Below, piece after piece: positions 21,741 to 32,504 of a stretch of DNA of 64,000 nucleotides. Source of the DNA: Pollenia angustigena (taxonomy: Eukaryota; Arthropoda; Insecta; Diptera; Polleniidae). The position numbers and the translations under genes were made by a program. The notes beneath the pieces were generated by a model. The model worked only from the letters and a program-made list of their open reading frames with translations, searched no databases and had not been told where the DNA came from. Where the stretch lies: positions 156,548,511 to 156,612,510 of the forward strand of contig OV884059.1 in the NCBI GenBank assembly GCA_930367215.1, written 5' to 3'. Numbering within the stretch: the stretch's first letter is position 1; the number at the start of each line of letters is the position of its first letter.

Positions 21741-23010
21741 GTAGACACAATCAACACATTGCACATAATACTCGAGAAGTTTGCAGAGTACAACTCCCCA
21801 CTCTGCTTGGTTTTTGTAGACTTTGAAAGAGCATTCGATACCGGCAAGAGGAAAGCAATTCGGTACACACTGGAAAATGTCGGAATTCCAGAGCCTCTCA
21901 TATCACTCATAAAGGAGTTATACCGAGACGCCCATGTAAAGCGCGCTTTCAAGGCCAAGAAGGTAAGGCCTTTGATATAAACACCGGCGTGAGACAAGGA
22001 TGCAAGCCATGACCTGTACTTTTCCTCTTAAATGGAAACTAATGGCACCTGTATGAGACCTTGACAATGCAGATAACATATGCCTTATGTCACATACACT
22101 GGACGGTATCCAGCAAAAACTTGTAAGATTTTAATAATTTTTCCTATCTTGGCAGCGTCATAAGTCAAGAAAATTAAGATGTACAGAAATAGCCGCGCTC
22201 GTAGTGCATATGCCAACCTGAGTAAAGTCTTGAATTCTTACCAAATTTCTAAGCGAGACAGAGTTAGGTTAGGTAGAATGGCTGGTGCGAAGTCAACCTT
22301 ACACCATCACACAGTGCCCAATATGATCCACTGTGACATCTTACCTAGTGGTTGAATCTTATTAGAAAAGGAAAGGTGTAATAAAGAGTGAAAGCACAAG
22401 AACAGAGAAAGGAGTGGATGATGAAAATCGGACCAACCAAGAAACAACAACCCTACTTAACAGAAAACTGTTCTACATGTTGCTATTCCCTAGTCTCCTG
22501 TTGCCAGATCATTCCCATTTCGAATCCTGTCAGCTTCTCAAGCCCACAGCCCGATACATCTCCCAATTAGCCATTGATGTTGCATAGCACAAAGTTAATA
22601 TATTAAATTCGGTCCTTCTTTAAGGATGTGAAATGTGAAAGTCACTGAGTTCATGACATCGAAACTACAGGTATTTGAAAATAACTGTCTGTGCAAAATA
22701 AACAAACTATTTCGGCTTTAATCGCATAACAAACGTCGACCTGCTGTCAACTAGGAACCAAACTCCTGACGCCCACGAAATCCGCCGCCAGAAACGGACA
22801 TGGATTGGCCACGCACAGCGTAGGGACATCTCCAACATAGCATAGGCCAGTTTACAATGGAATCCCAAATGGAGAGGAAATCTGGGTCAAAAACACGGAG
22901 AAGATCGTAAGAAGAGGAGCATCGACAACGAGGACTTGCCTGGCCACGAATCCGATTATGGCACAATATAGAAATTGCTGAAGAGACTTCGTGAATACGT
23001 TTCCCTAACA
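21741..23010 (+). pseudogene. RTE-like LINE reverse transcriptase relic
   Basis: From 21741 the frame reads VDTINTLHIILEKFAEYNSP, then LCLVFVDFERAFDTGKRKAI and GIPEPLISLIKELYRDAHVK. This is the RT block around the first catalytic Asp ('PL.lafvDyekAFDsv') as in RTE/BovB-type endonuclease-reverse transcriptases. TGVRQGCKP and LFLL follow, then shifted pieces: YLGSVISQE near 22145 and ARSAYANLSKVLNSYQISK. A ~340-bp insertion splits the ORF. After it come GCEMWKV-like and ITNVDLLSTRN, then RRQKRTWIGHAQRRDISNIA and WNPKWRGNLGQK, the usual C-terminal end. Many stops and shifts; the endonuclease is absent. A second RTE-like relic is at 29200-29545. Confidence 0.82.
22265..22610. mobile_element. ~345-bp insert inside the LINE relic
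   Basis: The LINE frame breaks after KRDRV (22264) and resumes at the GCEM motif (about 22624); related elements have only ~15 residues there. The insert starts TTAGGTTAGGTAGAATGGCT and contains CCCAATATGATCCACTGTGA, wording I associate with a widespread dipteran repeat. No terminal repeats or clean duplication were recognised. The 60-aa frame at 22388-22570 is not protein-like. Confidence 0.5.
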
Positions 23011-23015
23011 TAAAT

Positions 23016-23927
23016 ACATAAATATTTTTTATAACTGTTCTAAAGTTAATTTGTATTTCTGTTTATTCAATGCTAATATTTTTTTAAATTGTATCACTAG
23101 AAGCTCCTTCTCTGGAGTAGCACTCCCCGATCTGTGCTATCTAAATAAACTCGGAGTCTGCCCAACCCAGCCATATATATGGCTAAAATAACGTATAGAC
23201 GTTGATATTTTATGACACATACACACACCCTCAAGATGATTTATCGATATATAATCCAGAGCCCTAAGATAAATTGTTCTAATAGTTCCGCGCGTTACTA
23301 TATTGAATAGTGGTCAGTCTGGATATTTAAAAAATGGAGTCTGATAGAAGTATGGATTTTTAACCTCTCGAATACACACTACCTGGAAAGAGGAGTTTTT
23401 GGAAGGATGAAAAAGAACATACATCGGAAATATAAATCCAAGTCCAAATAATTTTACTTGTTCAAAATTTGTAAACATATTGTCATTAAAATAAACACAA
23501 TTCATAAATTATATTCCACTGTACCGTAAACAAACAACATGTAGCAGCCATAAATCATTGAAATGATGATGAACAACATTTTTATTTTCTTCTTTTAACG
23601 ATCAAAACAATCAGCAATTGAAATAAAAGATTTTAAATGATCGGGAATGAGACAGAAAAACCAGCAAATATATTTTCTCATTTACAATGGAATTGAAATT
23701 AAAAAGAAAAAAAAAAATACAATAAAAACAACAATAAATTTTATTAAAAACAACGATGGAATCATCTTAAAAGCTTTATACGTTTAAAAAAAACCAATAC
23801 CAGCAGCAAATCACAGACTCAACTCAATGAATACACCCATCAGAATAATCATCTTAAAAATAATAAATACGAACAGAAACAACAAAAAAAAAAAAAAAAT
23901 AACAACAAAAAACCATAAAGCTAGTGA
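23016..23927. other. AT-rich DNA, nothing recognised
   Basis: No gene or clear repeat was found. The tract 23700-23900 is AAC/AAT-rich like intronic fly DNA. CAGCCATATATATGGCT near 23172 is a small palindrome. Confidence 0.4.
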
Positions 23928-23935
23928 ATGAACAA

Positions 23936-24519
23936 CAGGGCTGCCAGGTACTTTTTATCCTTGTCCCCAAAAAATTAAAAAAATATCCCCAAAAATCCCC
24001 AAATTGAGAAAAAAACCTTAATAAGTAAATATTTTTCTGTTTGTTTTTTTTTCTGACCAAATTTAAAATTTTCTTTTTTAAAAAAGTAAAAATAGTAAGA
24101 AACATTTTAACAAGAAATCCCCAAAAATCCCCAAATAAAAGTTTTTTTGTAAAAAAAATCATTTTATTTTGTTTGTACCCTGAAGGAAAAATAACTTAAA
24201 TTTATAAAGTACCTTTAACACTACCTTTTAACTAAAATGGTAATCTTAATAAGGACCTTTTACACCGTATAAGTTGTTGATAAGAGCAAGATAAAAGTTT
24301 TGCTACTTTTTTTTCATATTTTTAATACGAGACAAAGAAAAATAAGCATAAATAATAAAAGGGAATATATATTAAAAGAGTGTAAAATCCCCAAAAAATC
24401 CCCGAATTTTTTTTTTAAATCCCCAAAAAAATCCCCAATCCCCAAATGACTTTCTTTGTCCTTTTTGCTCGCATAAAATCCCCAACTTTGGGGATAAATC
24501 CCCAAGTCTGACAGCCCTG
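23936..24519. mobile_element. 584-bp hAT MITE built of TCCCCAAA words
   Basis: The left end CAGGGCTGCCAGG and right end (reverse complement) CAGGGCTGTCAGA are flanked by a perfect 8-bp duplication ATGAACAA (23928-23935, 24520-24527), diagnostic of hAT. The word ATCCCCAAA(AA) is iterated more than ten times, densely at 23960-24005, 24115-24135 and 24385-24510. The minus-strand frames here (WGFFGDF..-like repeats) are simply translations of this word and not genes. Confidence 0.92.
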
Positions 24520-24527
24520 ATGAACAA

Positions 24528-25345
24528 CCAAAAGCAGTACAATGGGGCAACGAAATTTACTACACACACAACAATAATAAAAACAACAAAATTATTTTCA
24601 TATAATTCAATTGTATTTCTGTTGCCGAGGTTTAATCAGCAACAAAAAAAAAAAAACAAGATCATGTGTACAGCAACATCATTTGAAAGATGTCTGAGCT
24701 GTCTGTCATATGGATAAATTAATTTCCTAGTTTTATTTTTTTCTCAGATCTAGTTCTAAAGTCGAATTAGCGTCATTGGGGTTCGTAAGTTTATTTTAAA
24801 GTTCTGTGAGATGGTTTCAGCGAAATACGAAGAGCTTGTTTTAAATAACTTATTCACAGTAGGGGTTATTATTTTATATACTTTAGGCTAAGTATAAATT
24901 TAAAAGATCTAGGCTAAGACAAAACTAGTTATATCAAATCGTAAATAGGAATTATTTTAATTTGCCCTTCCTTTCGTTTACGAAAGCGATTGTTATTTGA
25001 AAACGATTGTTTTATCGTAAATAATCTTCACATGTAATTGAATTTATTAATGCCCTTTACCACAGGCAAATGTTTTTTGTCGATAGTCTATGAATGATGT
25101 CGACCAATTAATTATCTTTCCAAATCAATTAATTTTCGTTAAAATGGCATTGATTTTTTTTTTTTTTTTTTTGTGAAAATGCATATTTTTGCATATTTAG
25201 GGTTTTAAATTTTAAAATCAATAAATAAATTATTTTGGAGCTTTGCTTAAAAAACAAGATTTTCAAGAAACGATGCAGCACCTTACATGGTTATGGGTTA
25301 AAATATAATTTCTCAAAATGTGTTACATGTTGGTTCATGGGTTAA
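24528..25345. other. AT-rich DNA, no gene
   Basis: Nothing coding was found. A T-run lies at about 25155-25173. TTCGTTTACGAAAGCGATTG (24975) and ACGATTGTTTTATCGTAAAT (25001) form a loose local repeat. Confidence 0.4.
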
Positions 25346-25577
25346 GGCAGAATTAGTCTTTACTTTCTGTTTCGGTTCTGTTTCGTACCGTTCTGTTACG
25401 AAATTGTAATACATAGTTACTTTTTCTGTAGTAACTTATCAGCCATTCATGACAAATTTATAAGTGTTGCACCGTCCATTGTTGTATTTAAATAACTTTA
25501 ATGCACATAAATTTGAAGAAATTAAATTTTATAAATTCTTAAAATCATAAAACAGTTTATTTGAATATAAATATGTA

Positions 25578-26674
25578 TTTTTATACCCTCCACCACAATT
25601 AGTTGTGAAGAGGGTATAATTAGTTTGTCATTCCGTGTGAAACTTTTTTATTATTCATCTCAGACCCCATAAAGTATATATATTCTGGGTCCTTGAGTAA
25701 TTCTGAGTCGATTTAGCCATGTCCGTCTGTCTGTCCGTCTGTTCGTCTGTTGAAAACACGCTCACTTTCGAACAACTCAAAAGAAATGAACAAACTTGGT
25801 GCCAAATTGCTTGTAGTTATCCTAAGCAGTTTGGGATTGAAATACAGCAAAATCGGTTCAGTAGGACTAGAGCTATGAATCAAAATGTGGAACCACCACC
25901 TAAAAAAATTGATAATTTTGTTACAAAAAATAACATAAATGCTGGAACAAGGCACGGAATGAGATAAGATTTTGCAAAAATTTGTTTTATTTGACTGGAA
26001 ATCACGCTGTTAAATTTCGTGATGATCCTTCCATAAGCCCCATATAAACAATACTCCCGGAAAACAGTTAAGTACGCCTAAAACCGTCAAAAATAACGCT
26101 AGCCTAACAAAATTTGGTACGTCACAGTTTTATAGGACTACAAATGACACTGTGAAATTTCGTGAAGATCGGTACATAATTTACCCTAGGCCCCATAGAA
26201 ACCCTACTCCCGGAAAACAGTTTTGTACGCCTAAAACCGTAAAAAATAATGCAATCATAACAAATTTTGGCTCGTCACAGTTTTAAAGGACTACAAATGA
26301 CACTGTGAAATTTCGTGAAGATCGGTACATAATTTACCCTAGGCCCCATAGAAACCCTACTCCCGGAAAACAATTTAGTACGCCTAAAACCGTAAAAAAT
26401 AATGCAATCATAACAAATTTTGGCTCGTCACAGTTTTATAGGACTACAAATGATACTGGGAAATTTCGTGAAGATCGGTACATAATTTACCCTAGGCCTC
26501 ATAGAAACCCTACTGCCGGAAAACAGTTTAGTCGTCTAAAACCATAATTAATAACAAATCGTCACAGTTTAAGATAATAATAACATCATAAAGATATTAC
26601 TCCTTAAACATTCGAACTGTCGGTGGAGGGTATCAGAGATTCGGCACAGCCGAATATAGCACTCTAACTTGTTA
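25578..26674 (+). repeat. Dipteran TATACCCTCCACCA repeat
   Basis: It starts TTTTATACCCTCCACCACAA, continues with the signature words CCCCATAAAGTATATATATT and GATTTAGCCATGTCCGTCTG (plus (TCTG/TCCG)n), and ends GGTGGAGGGTATCAGAG..GCCGAATATAGCACTCTAACTT. The TATACCCTCCACC and GGTGGAGGGTAT words face each other. This wording is common in calyptrate fly and Drosophila repeats; I do not know its accepted class. An internal ~153-bp tandem array occupies 26009-26575. Confidence 0.75.
26009..26575 (+). repeat. 3.5 tandem units of ~153 bp
   Basis: The word AAATTTCGTGAAGATCGGTA recurs at 26152, 26305 and 26458 (exact spacing 153); an older variant starts at 26009 (spacing 143). Each unit contains CCCTAGGCCCCATAGAAACC, TCCCGGAAAACAGTTTAGTA and GCCTAAAACCGTAAAAAAT. 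The 80-aa plus frame at 26305-26547 is only the translated repeat. Confidence 0.9.
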
Positions 26675-27089
26675 TTATTTATTTTGAAGCCACTTACAAT
26701 AACAAGTTTTTGATTTTAACAAATTTAACCGCAACGGAACAGAAAAACTAATCATTTTCACAGGTTTTTTTATAACAAAAAAAATCAGCTGATTCCTAAC
26801 AGAACAGAAAGTAAAGGCACAAAAATCTTAGCCGTTTGGCAAAAAGGTCTTAAGTCCAAAAAACGCATTTTCAATTTTGGATTGGCTGTAATTAAATTTT
26901 TTTTCATTTGGTTTAAATCACTTTAGTCTAGCACAACTGCTTCTAATCGTTATCATCTGCTCTCAGGAAAAGAGTCTATGAAATAAACTAAATAAATATT
27001 TTTTTAATTTAACATAACGAAAAACAACTATTTTAACTTAAGTCATTTTTTCCAAGCGCCAAAGAGATGTCAATTCATATCCGCTAAGT
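26675..27089. other. AT-rich DNA, no gene
   Basis: Apart from the possible element end at about 26797-26820, nothing was recognised. Confidence 0.4.
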
Positions 27090-27660
27090 AAGGCCATGCC
27101 CTTTCATAGGCCCTAAGACTTTCTTTGGTGTCCCTACTGGTTATATTAGGGCGACGCTCCGAACTTGGTCCAAACGTGAATTCCTTCACACTTGGACGTC
27201 GGTCTCTGGGTTAAGACAGTCCAAAAAATTTGTGACACTGTCCCGTGGCAGGGCGAGTAGGCTAGTTCTACTTGGGAAAGGGGAACTCAGGCTGATTACG
27301 GGGCACTGTGGTCTCAGATACCATCAGACGTCAGAACATCTGCTCTGCTGCTGTCCCGCCTTAGGAAATTCTAGGCGGACATTTTTCGGGGGGAATATGT
27401 TGAGCCCATCTAAAATATTTGATCTTCCAACATCCAGGGTAATTGGCTTTGTACGTAGCCTTAACCTGGTCTGGTGAGATAAACAGGCTGCACAAAAGAT
27501 CCTCCGGGTTGTGGTGCTTATGGCCTTCTATTTATACGAACAAGGCAATGTTTAATGTTAAATGCTCTGAAATTCGAAAAAGAAGAGTGTTCCTACTTGC
27601 TTCAAAAAGTTTAATGATTTTATAAGCAGAACAAAAGATTAGTAAAGAAAACGCTTATTA
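27090..27660 (+). pseudogene. LINE ORF2 C-terminal relic (zinc-knuckle end)
   Basis: The frame around 27190-27477 reads RQSKKFVTLSRGRASRLVLL, then GELRLITGHCGLRYH, a gap, and TSEHLLCCCPALGNSRR. The pattern 'LTG H C .l..H ... C..C ...E t.eHlLC.CPAL..R' is the C-terminal HC/CCHC region after RNase H in I/R1/Jockey-group LINEs. The piece between LRYH and TSEH, which normally carries the C..C pair, is deleted in frame. The frame stops at 27475, followed by a 3'-UTR-like tail with CTCCGGGTTGTGGTGCTTATGG. 5' truncated; the clade is uncertain. Confidence 0.75.
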
Positions 27661-27833
27661 GTTTTGAAGAAAATAACGCTGTTTTCCAAAACGTGTATTC
27701 ACAATGTATCAATACCGTGTTGATGCATTGTGTACTTAAATTTTTACCTGCGTTGTATTGTAATGAATATGGTTTGCATCTACATTATTTTAACTGCTTT
27801 ATTTGCTTTTTTCTGCGTAGTGACAACTACTAA

Positions 27834-28374
27834 GGGCCATTATTACAACCTAATGATAAAGTTGCTGATAGTTAACGTGAACAATAGCTATCTTGAACGA
27901 TAAAGTGACCAATAAGTTTTTTCCATTATTACAACTGTCCGATAAAATAAAAAATGTAATTTATATACTGTGGCAACATTGCAGTATATACCGACTACTT
28001 TTGTTCGTTTAAAATACATGGTGGCAACGCCTTTGTTTTGCTTGTTTCTTTAATTGAAAGCAAAAGTAAATTTTGTATGCTTAATTTTTGGTTTTTATGG
28101 TAAATTGTTTTGTTTTTTGTGTTAAATTGTGTTTTTTTAAGTTTAAATAATTTAACTTGACATAAAACTGCAATTGAAGTTATTCCCATATCTTCAGCAG
28201 AAAATATGGTAGCTTCAATTTCTTAAAGTTCACTTGTAAAGTTACCATGAGGACAAACCTGATTTTAGCTTATCAGTCACTTTTTAGGTTAATGTTAACT
28301 TGTAATAACCAAAAACTATTTATCTGTCAGATAGCATCCTAAAAATAACTATTTGTAAGTTGTAATAATGGCCC
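27834..28374. mobile_element. 541-bp MITE, GGGCCATTATTA family
   Basis: The ends GGGCCATTATTACAACCTAA and (reverse complement) GGGCCATTATTACAACTTAC are flanked by TAA (27831-27833, 28375-28377). Same family as 1896-2021 but four times longer. The inner region keeps GATAAAGTTGCTGATAGTTAAC and its mirrored GTTAATGTTAACTTG. The minus frame at 27995-28189 is K/Q-rich and judged chance. Confidence 0.8.
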
Positions 28375-28507
28375 TAAGTTGCATTTCGAAACGAAATGCA
28401 TTGTCAAAATTTTTATAGTTGCATTTAAGAAAATGTTGTCATGTATTACTACAATGCAACAGACGTTTAGGAAAACAGCCTAATTTTTGTTTTTAAAAGA
28501 GTGCCCC

Positions 28508-28660
28508 GCCCCGGTAGGCTAGCTGGTAGTCAGCTATTCTATCAGCGCCAGGGCTGCGGGTTCGATTCCCGCCAGTGACTCTGGTTTCTTTCCTGCAGAA
28601 AAGCGTAGAGCTTCGCGGGGATTAGCTTAGAGAATTAAAAAAAAAATTAAAAATTACAAC
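28508..28660 (+). mobile_element. tRNA-derived SINE, copy 3 (best preserved)
   Basis: It starts GCCCCGGTAGGCTAGCTGGT (A-box-like TAGCTGGTAG) and carries a perfect B-box GGTTCGATTCC inside GCTGCGGGTTCGATTCCCGC. The body reads GTGACTCTGGTTTCTTTCCT, GAAAAGCGTAGAGCTTCGCG and GGGGATTAGCTTAGAGAATT, ending in A-rich (A)n-TT-(A)n. The tRNA-like head is about 70 bp and the tail body about 60 bp. This copy best represents the family. Confidence 0.88.
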
Positions 28661-29199
28661 TTTTGAAGGAAGTTCTAAGAAAACTGGTGTCTAGAGACTA
28701 TATTATGTTCCTTTGGCTATAAAGGCAAACATCTGTAGAAAGGAAACGTGTTTTCTCATTGAAATCTTCTTAATAACAATTAGAAATAGGCTTTCAAGCA
28801 ATTCTGTGAATGCTTATTCTGAACTAAAATCCTGTTTTAAAATAACTATTTTGTAATAATTTATTTAAATAATTTATCTTTTTTTGGTTTTGTATAAATG
28901 CTGTTGGCTTTGAAATAATTCTCTGGCAATACATAAGTGTTTAGCTCTATTTGTTAAGTTTTATAGAAGATCAATTTAAAACTTTAAAGGTGGCTTTTGG
29001 AAATTTACTCCGAATTTAATAGAATCATCCGTTCTCTGCGGTCACAGATCGGAAGTTTTTCCAAATTATTCAAAATGTTATTGCACATTGAAAAAAGATA
29101 CCCAAAAAGTCATTTTGCTATATAATTATTTGTTGCTTTGACGCCATATTGTCAAATTGTGCCAAAACAAAATTATTCCAATCATTTCTATTTGAACTT
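28661..29199. other. AT-rich DNA, nothing recognised
   Basis: No gene, repeat end or tandem array was recognised. Confidence 0.4.
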
Positions 29200-29545
29200 A
29201 GAGTTTTACTCTATTCCATGATAAATTTCCCGGATGAAGGTTTATCTCTTCTTCAAGACTTCGTCTCCAGCTGCCTCTTCTTCGAGTTCCTTAAGGTTTC
29301 CCATGAAAGGGGTCTCTACATATATCATTGGTTGGTTTACGTAGCACGCGTCCTATCCATCTACACTGCCTTTCCCGAATTTCAACAGCAATTGGTTTTA
29401 TTTTGGTTCTACGGTATAGCTCCTCATTTGATACCCAGTTGTGTGGCCACCATATGTGGAGAATATGACGCAGGGATCTGTTGACAAAGGCTTGCAACTT
29501 GTTGTTAATTTCAACAGACGTGAGCCAAGCTTCACATCCAGAAAG
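29200..29545 (-). pseudogene. RTE-like LINE ORF2 C-terminal relic
   Basis: Minus-strand translation reads SGCEAWLTSVEINNKLQAFV, then NRSLRHILHIWWPHNWVSNE and ELYRRTKIKPIAVEIRERQC, RWIGRVLRKPTNDICRDPFH, a stop, and GTRRRGSWRRSLEEEI..LSWNRVKL. This is the C-terminal region of RTE/BovB-like reverse transcriptases ('GcEtW..t..i..klq.F.nrcLr.Il.i.W...isN..L...t...pi...i..rrwrWiGHvLR'). One in-frame stop lies at GKP*GT. It is 5' truncated and no 3' tail is recognisable. The plus-strand frame 29149-29484 is its antisense shadow. Confidence 0.85.
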
Positions 29546-30370
29546 TTATAACTATAACAAAAATTTTACAAAATAATTGAAATTTTGCCCATGTGCACGT
29601 TTGAACATGAGGATCTTAAGGTGCCATTAAGTACTTTTTTCCTTTTTGCCACAGAAATAAAAAAGTTGAACGTATTTATAAACTTTTTTAATTAATCTCA
29701 AGAAATGTAATTTGTTCAAATAAATTAAATTAGTATTGTGGTTATTTTGTTGAACTATTTATGGTTTTTAATCCAAATTTTTAAAAGAAAACAGAAGTAA
29801 AGAAAAAACATGTAAAATCAATTAAAATGGATAATCTACCAAAGGTTAAAAATACAATTTGGTTTAAGGATTGATGTTTGACTATTGACGTCAGCAGTCG
29901 TCGATGGCTGCGAGTGTAAGACGGCAAATCCATCTGAGGAGATCGAGTGGTTGCGATCGAAACATATTATGGTAACCTGCTAGTAGTATGTTATAGTTTC
30001 AACTTATTGATGTGAAATATTTTACTAGAAAAGCTTATGATGAATATTAAAATACTGAGCAAATTCTTTTAACTTAAGGCTATTTAGACTTATTTGTACT
30101 ATTAATATATTTGTTTTGAACACTTTTTTCCGGGGAGAGATAAAAAATAACACTCCTTTAAAATTCTGTCCTCTTTCAAAGCTTCCAAGTCTCGATAGGC
30201 TTTAACATAAACATTCATGTGTATTTGTACGTAGCATGTGCATGAATTAGTCGATTGTTCACATGTATTTATAAGATGAGGTGGAGCGTAAAGATTTTAA
30301 ATTCTGTTGCTGCTGTGGTTTGGTTGCCTTTATTTGCCTTTCCATCCGTCCGCGTGTTGTTTGGTGTTGA
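29546..30370. other. Low-copy AT-rich DNA, no gene
   Basis: A GC-richer patch at about 29880-29990 (GTCGTCGATGGCTGCGAGTG) has no long open frame and could not be assigned. Otherwise nothing was recognised. Confidence 0.4.
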
Positions 30371-30373
30371 CTG

Positions 30374-30446
30374 CTATAAATAGCCTTTATACCATTTTGA
30401 TATTACGCGATCACACATTATATTCGCCAGACCGACGCGATCACAT
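30374..30446 (+). promoter_or_regulatory. Promoter-like cluster (TATA box, repeated ACGCGATCACA)
   Basis: TATAAATA at 30375-30382 is a good TATA box. Downstream, GATCACAC at 30409-30416 gives an initiator-like TCA, but its A is 38 bp from the TATA, longer than the usual ~31. CCAGACCGACGC at 30427-30438 fits 10 of 12 positions of the fly motif-ten element, yet lies ~3 bp closer to the initiator than normal. ACGCGATCACA occurs twice exactly 30 bp apart (30405, 30435). No gene follows. This is a weak candidate for a promoter or enhancer piece. Confidence 0.25.
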
Positions 30447-30449
30447 TTG

Positions 30450-32504
30450 GTTTTCAGCCATCATGTTTTTGTTACCCGTTCAGTTTTTTTTTTGTTGCTC
30501 ACTGATTAACTTTGATTATTTTTTTTGCTTTTCTGTTTTCATCTTTATGTGAAAAAAAAAACAAAACACAACTTTAGATGATGATGTGGTCGCTTCAGAA
30601 AAATATTTATACTCAACCAACAAACCTTCAGACATGATAAAACTTTTTTTTTTTTAATTTATTTGCAATGATCTTTACGATCTTGGTTTAATACCCGTAT
30701 CTACTTTTTATGAGTGTGTTGTTTCTGGTGTTCTAAAAAAAAATGTGTAATGTTCATTCAGTATTTAGTTGTCAGGGAGTGAAGTTAGTAAGCAGGGGAA
30801 GGATGCTATATAAAATAGTATAATTATTAAAGAATGCTATTACGTAAGTACCAAATTAAAAATTAGAATTGTTAGGGAGTAGACTTTATATAGAATATGT
30901 GATTTTAATTAAAGACTTATCTTTGTACAATCCAACATCCCAATTTATATTTAGTACTTTTTTGCGACATGATTTTGCGAGTGTGTGTTATATAGGACCT
31001 AAATTGCCATCCCAAAATATGGTAGTGTGCTTTCTAGTCATTAAAAATTGGGCTAAATTATATTATAATAACGTTTTTGGTCTCGATCTGAGGCGTATTA
31101 TAGTTAGTTTTGGAGGTTGGATTTTTATGGGACCTATCGTAAGTTATTGACTGAAGATCATTTAAGCTGTTAGTATAATTTAAGTCATGTAAAACGAATA
31201 AGTGCCAACTTTCATTTACACTCTGTCTCTATGTTTTTGCAAGTTTTTGTTACTGTATCGCGAAAATTTAAAAACTCAAGTTCTTTTTGATAAAGCGCCC
31301 AACTAAGTGAATGATTTCAATTTTCTTTACCGACAAAGTAGCTTATTAATTTACATTGAAACCGGAGAGATGTCCGTTTATGAGAAAGGTAGACATTTAT
31401 TTGCTTAAAACATTTTTTCAATCTGCTTGTATGATTCAAATAAGTCAATGTTAACCAAAGATTGACTTAAGCAAAAAATTAAAAAAAATTAATGAAAAAG
31501 AAATAATTCCCACATTCTATTTTATTTTATATAAATACATTTTATTTAAGCAATGATAGACTGGCCAGTCTACTGTGGTTGCAGAAATTTATTTATAGTG
31601 GACATTAACTTGGAACGGTTCAATTTGAGCTGCTAAATTTCAAAATGACTTTCAATGTTTTTTGGTGTGCTGGAATGCGACAAAGTCGTTTCTGGCAAAA
31701 TTCTCCAAATGGGCAATTGGTTTTAATGCTTTATCGTAACCATTTATGGATTTAAGTATTTCTTTATATATAATAACTTCAGATTGAATAATCTCCACCA
31801 CTGAGCTTTAATTTAACATTTCAATACTTTAGTACAACCGCTTTCCCTTCTTTTTAAAATGCGTCAAAGCCACAGTTTAATTTAATTTGCATATGTTGCT
31901 GGTAGGATATCATCCTCGGCATCAAAATTCAAAAGATTATAACTAACTGATAAGAATTCAGCTTTCTGCAAGCCATTTTGTGGTTCTAAAGCAGACAAGA
32001 CGAGGTTAAAAAAACAATTTCTCTAATTAAAAAGCAATTTCTTTGCCATCCTTAATACATGAGTGTGTAAGTTTGTGTTAACAGGAGAATCACCAATTTT
32101 ATCGGCATTAACAAAAATATGAATCGGTGTAGCAAAAAGAAGAACTAGCAATAAAACACAACTATTGTTGGCCGGTTTCAACGCTTCTGTCCATTTATTA
32201 GAGATAATCAAAAAAAAAAAAATGTTAATTAAGAGTCCGCTTCCGAGCATTTTCCGTTTATGGAAATACAATTTGCATGTAAAAGCTAGTGAATACCTTG
32301 GATTAACTCATGGACTCTTGGTCTGCTTTATGGAGGTTTCACTGTATTTGTTATATGTTACAAACGCAATTACAAATCATATTCCAACAGACCAGACTCT
32401 GGAAGAAATCGAACCCATAAGCCTCACACTAATAAACTTGGTTCTAAATAGTAAGTAGAAATGAATATTTTTTAAGGCGATCGGTCCACATAATTTTTTT
32501 CTGA
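30450..32504. other. Low-copy AT-rich DNA, no gene
   Basis: No transposon ends were recognised. Frames at 30307-30552, 30869-31150 and 32023-32458 lack domains. AGACTGGCCAGTCT near 31569 is a small palindrome. Confidence 0.4.

Larger units (their letters stand above)
25350..26815. mobile_element. Possible host element with CTTTACTTTCTGTT ends
   Basis: GTCTTTACTTTCTGTTTCGG..TTCTGTTTCG.. at about 25358 faces ..CTAACAGAACAGAAAGTAAAGGC at about 26797-26820. TTCTGTT/AACAGAA words are iterated near both sides. The dipteran repeat 25578-26674 would then be an insertion inside it. No convincing duplication was found, so the outer ends remain tentative. Confidence 0.4.

Noticed and set aside
24314..24569. 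Minus-strand frames with repeated W-G-F-F-G-D-F text
   Set aside because: Direct translation of the iterated TCCCCAAA word of the hAT MITE.
25153..25173. Terminator-like T-runs here and elsewhere
   Set aside because: Homopolymers are everywhere in this DNA; no transcript is defined that they could end.
26305..26547. 80-aa frame with an internal repeat
   Set aside because: Translation of the 153-bp tandem units.
28508..28580. Possible functional tRNA gene
   Set aside because: B-box is perfect, but the acceptor and anticodon stems do not fit, and the sequence recurs with a common 3' body: a SINE.
29149..29484. 111-aa plus-strand frame
   Set aside because: Antisense shadow of the RTE-like relic on the minus strand.
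29880..29990. GC-richer patch that could be an exon
   Set aside because: No open frame of useful length and no recognisable splice-bounded coding segment.
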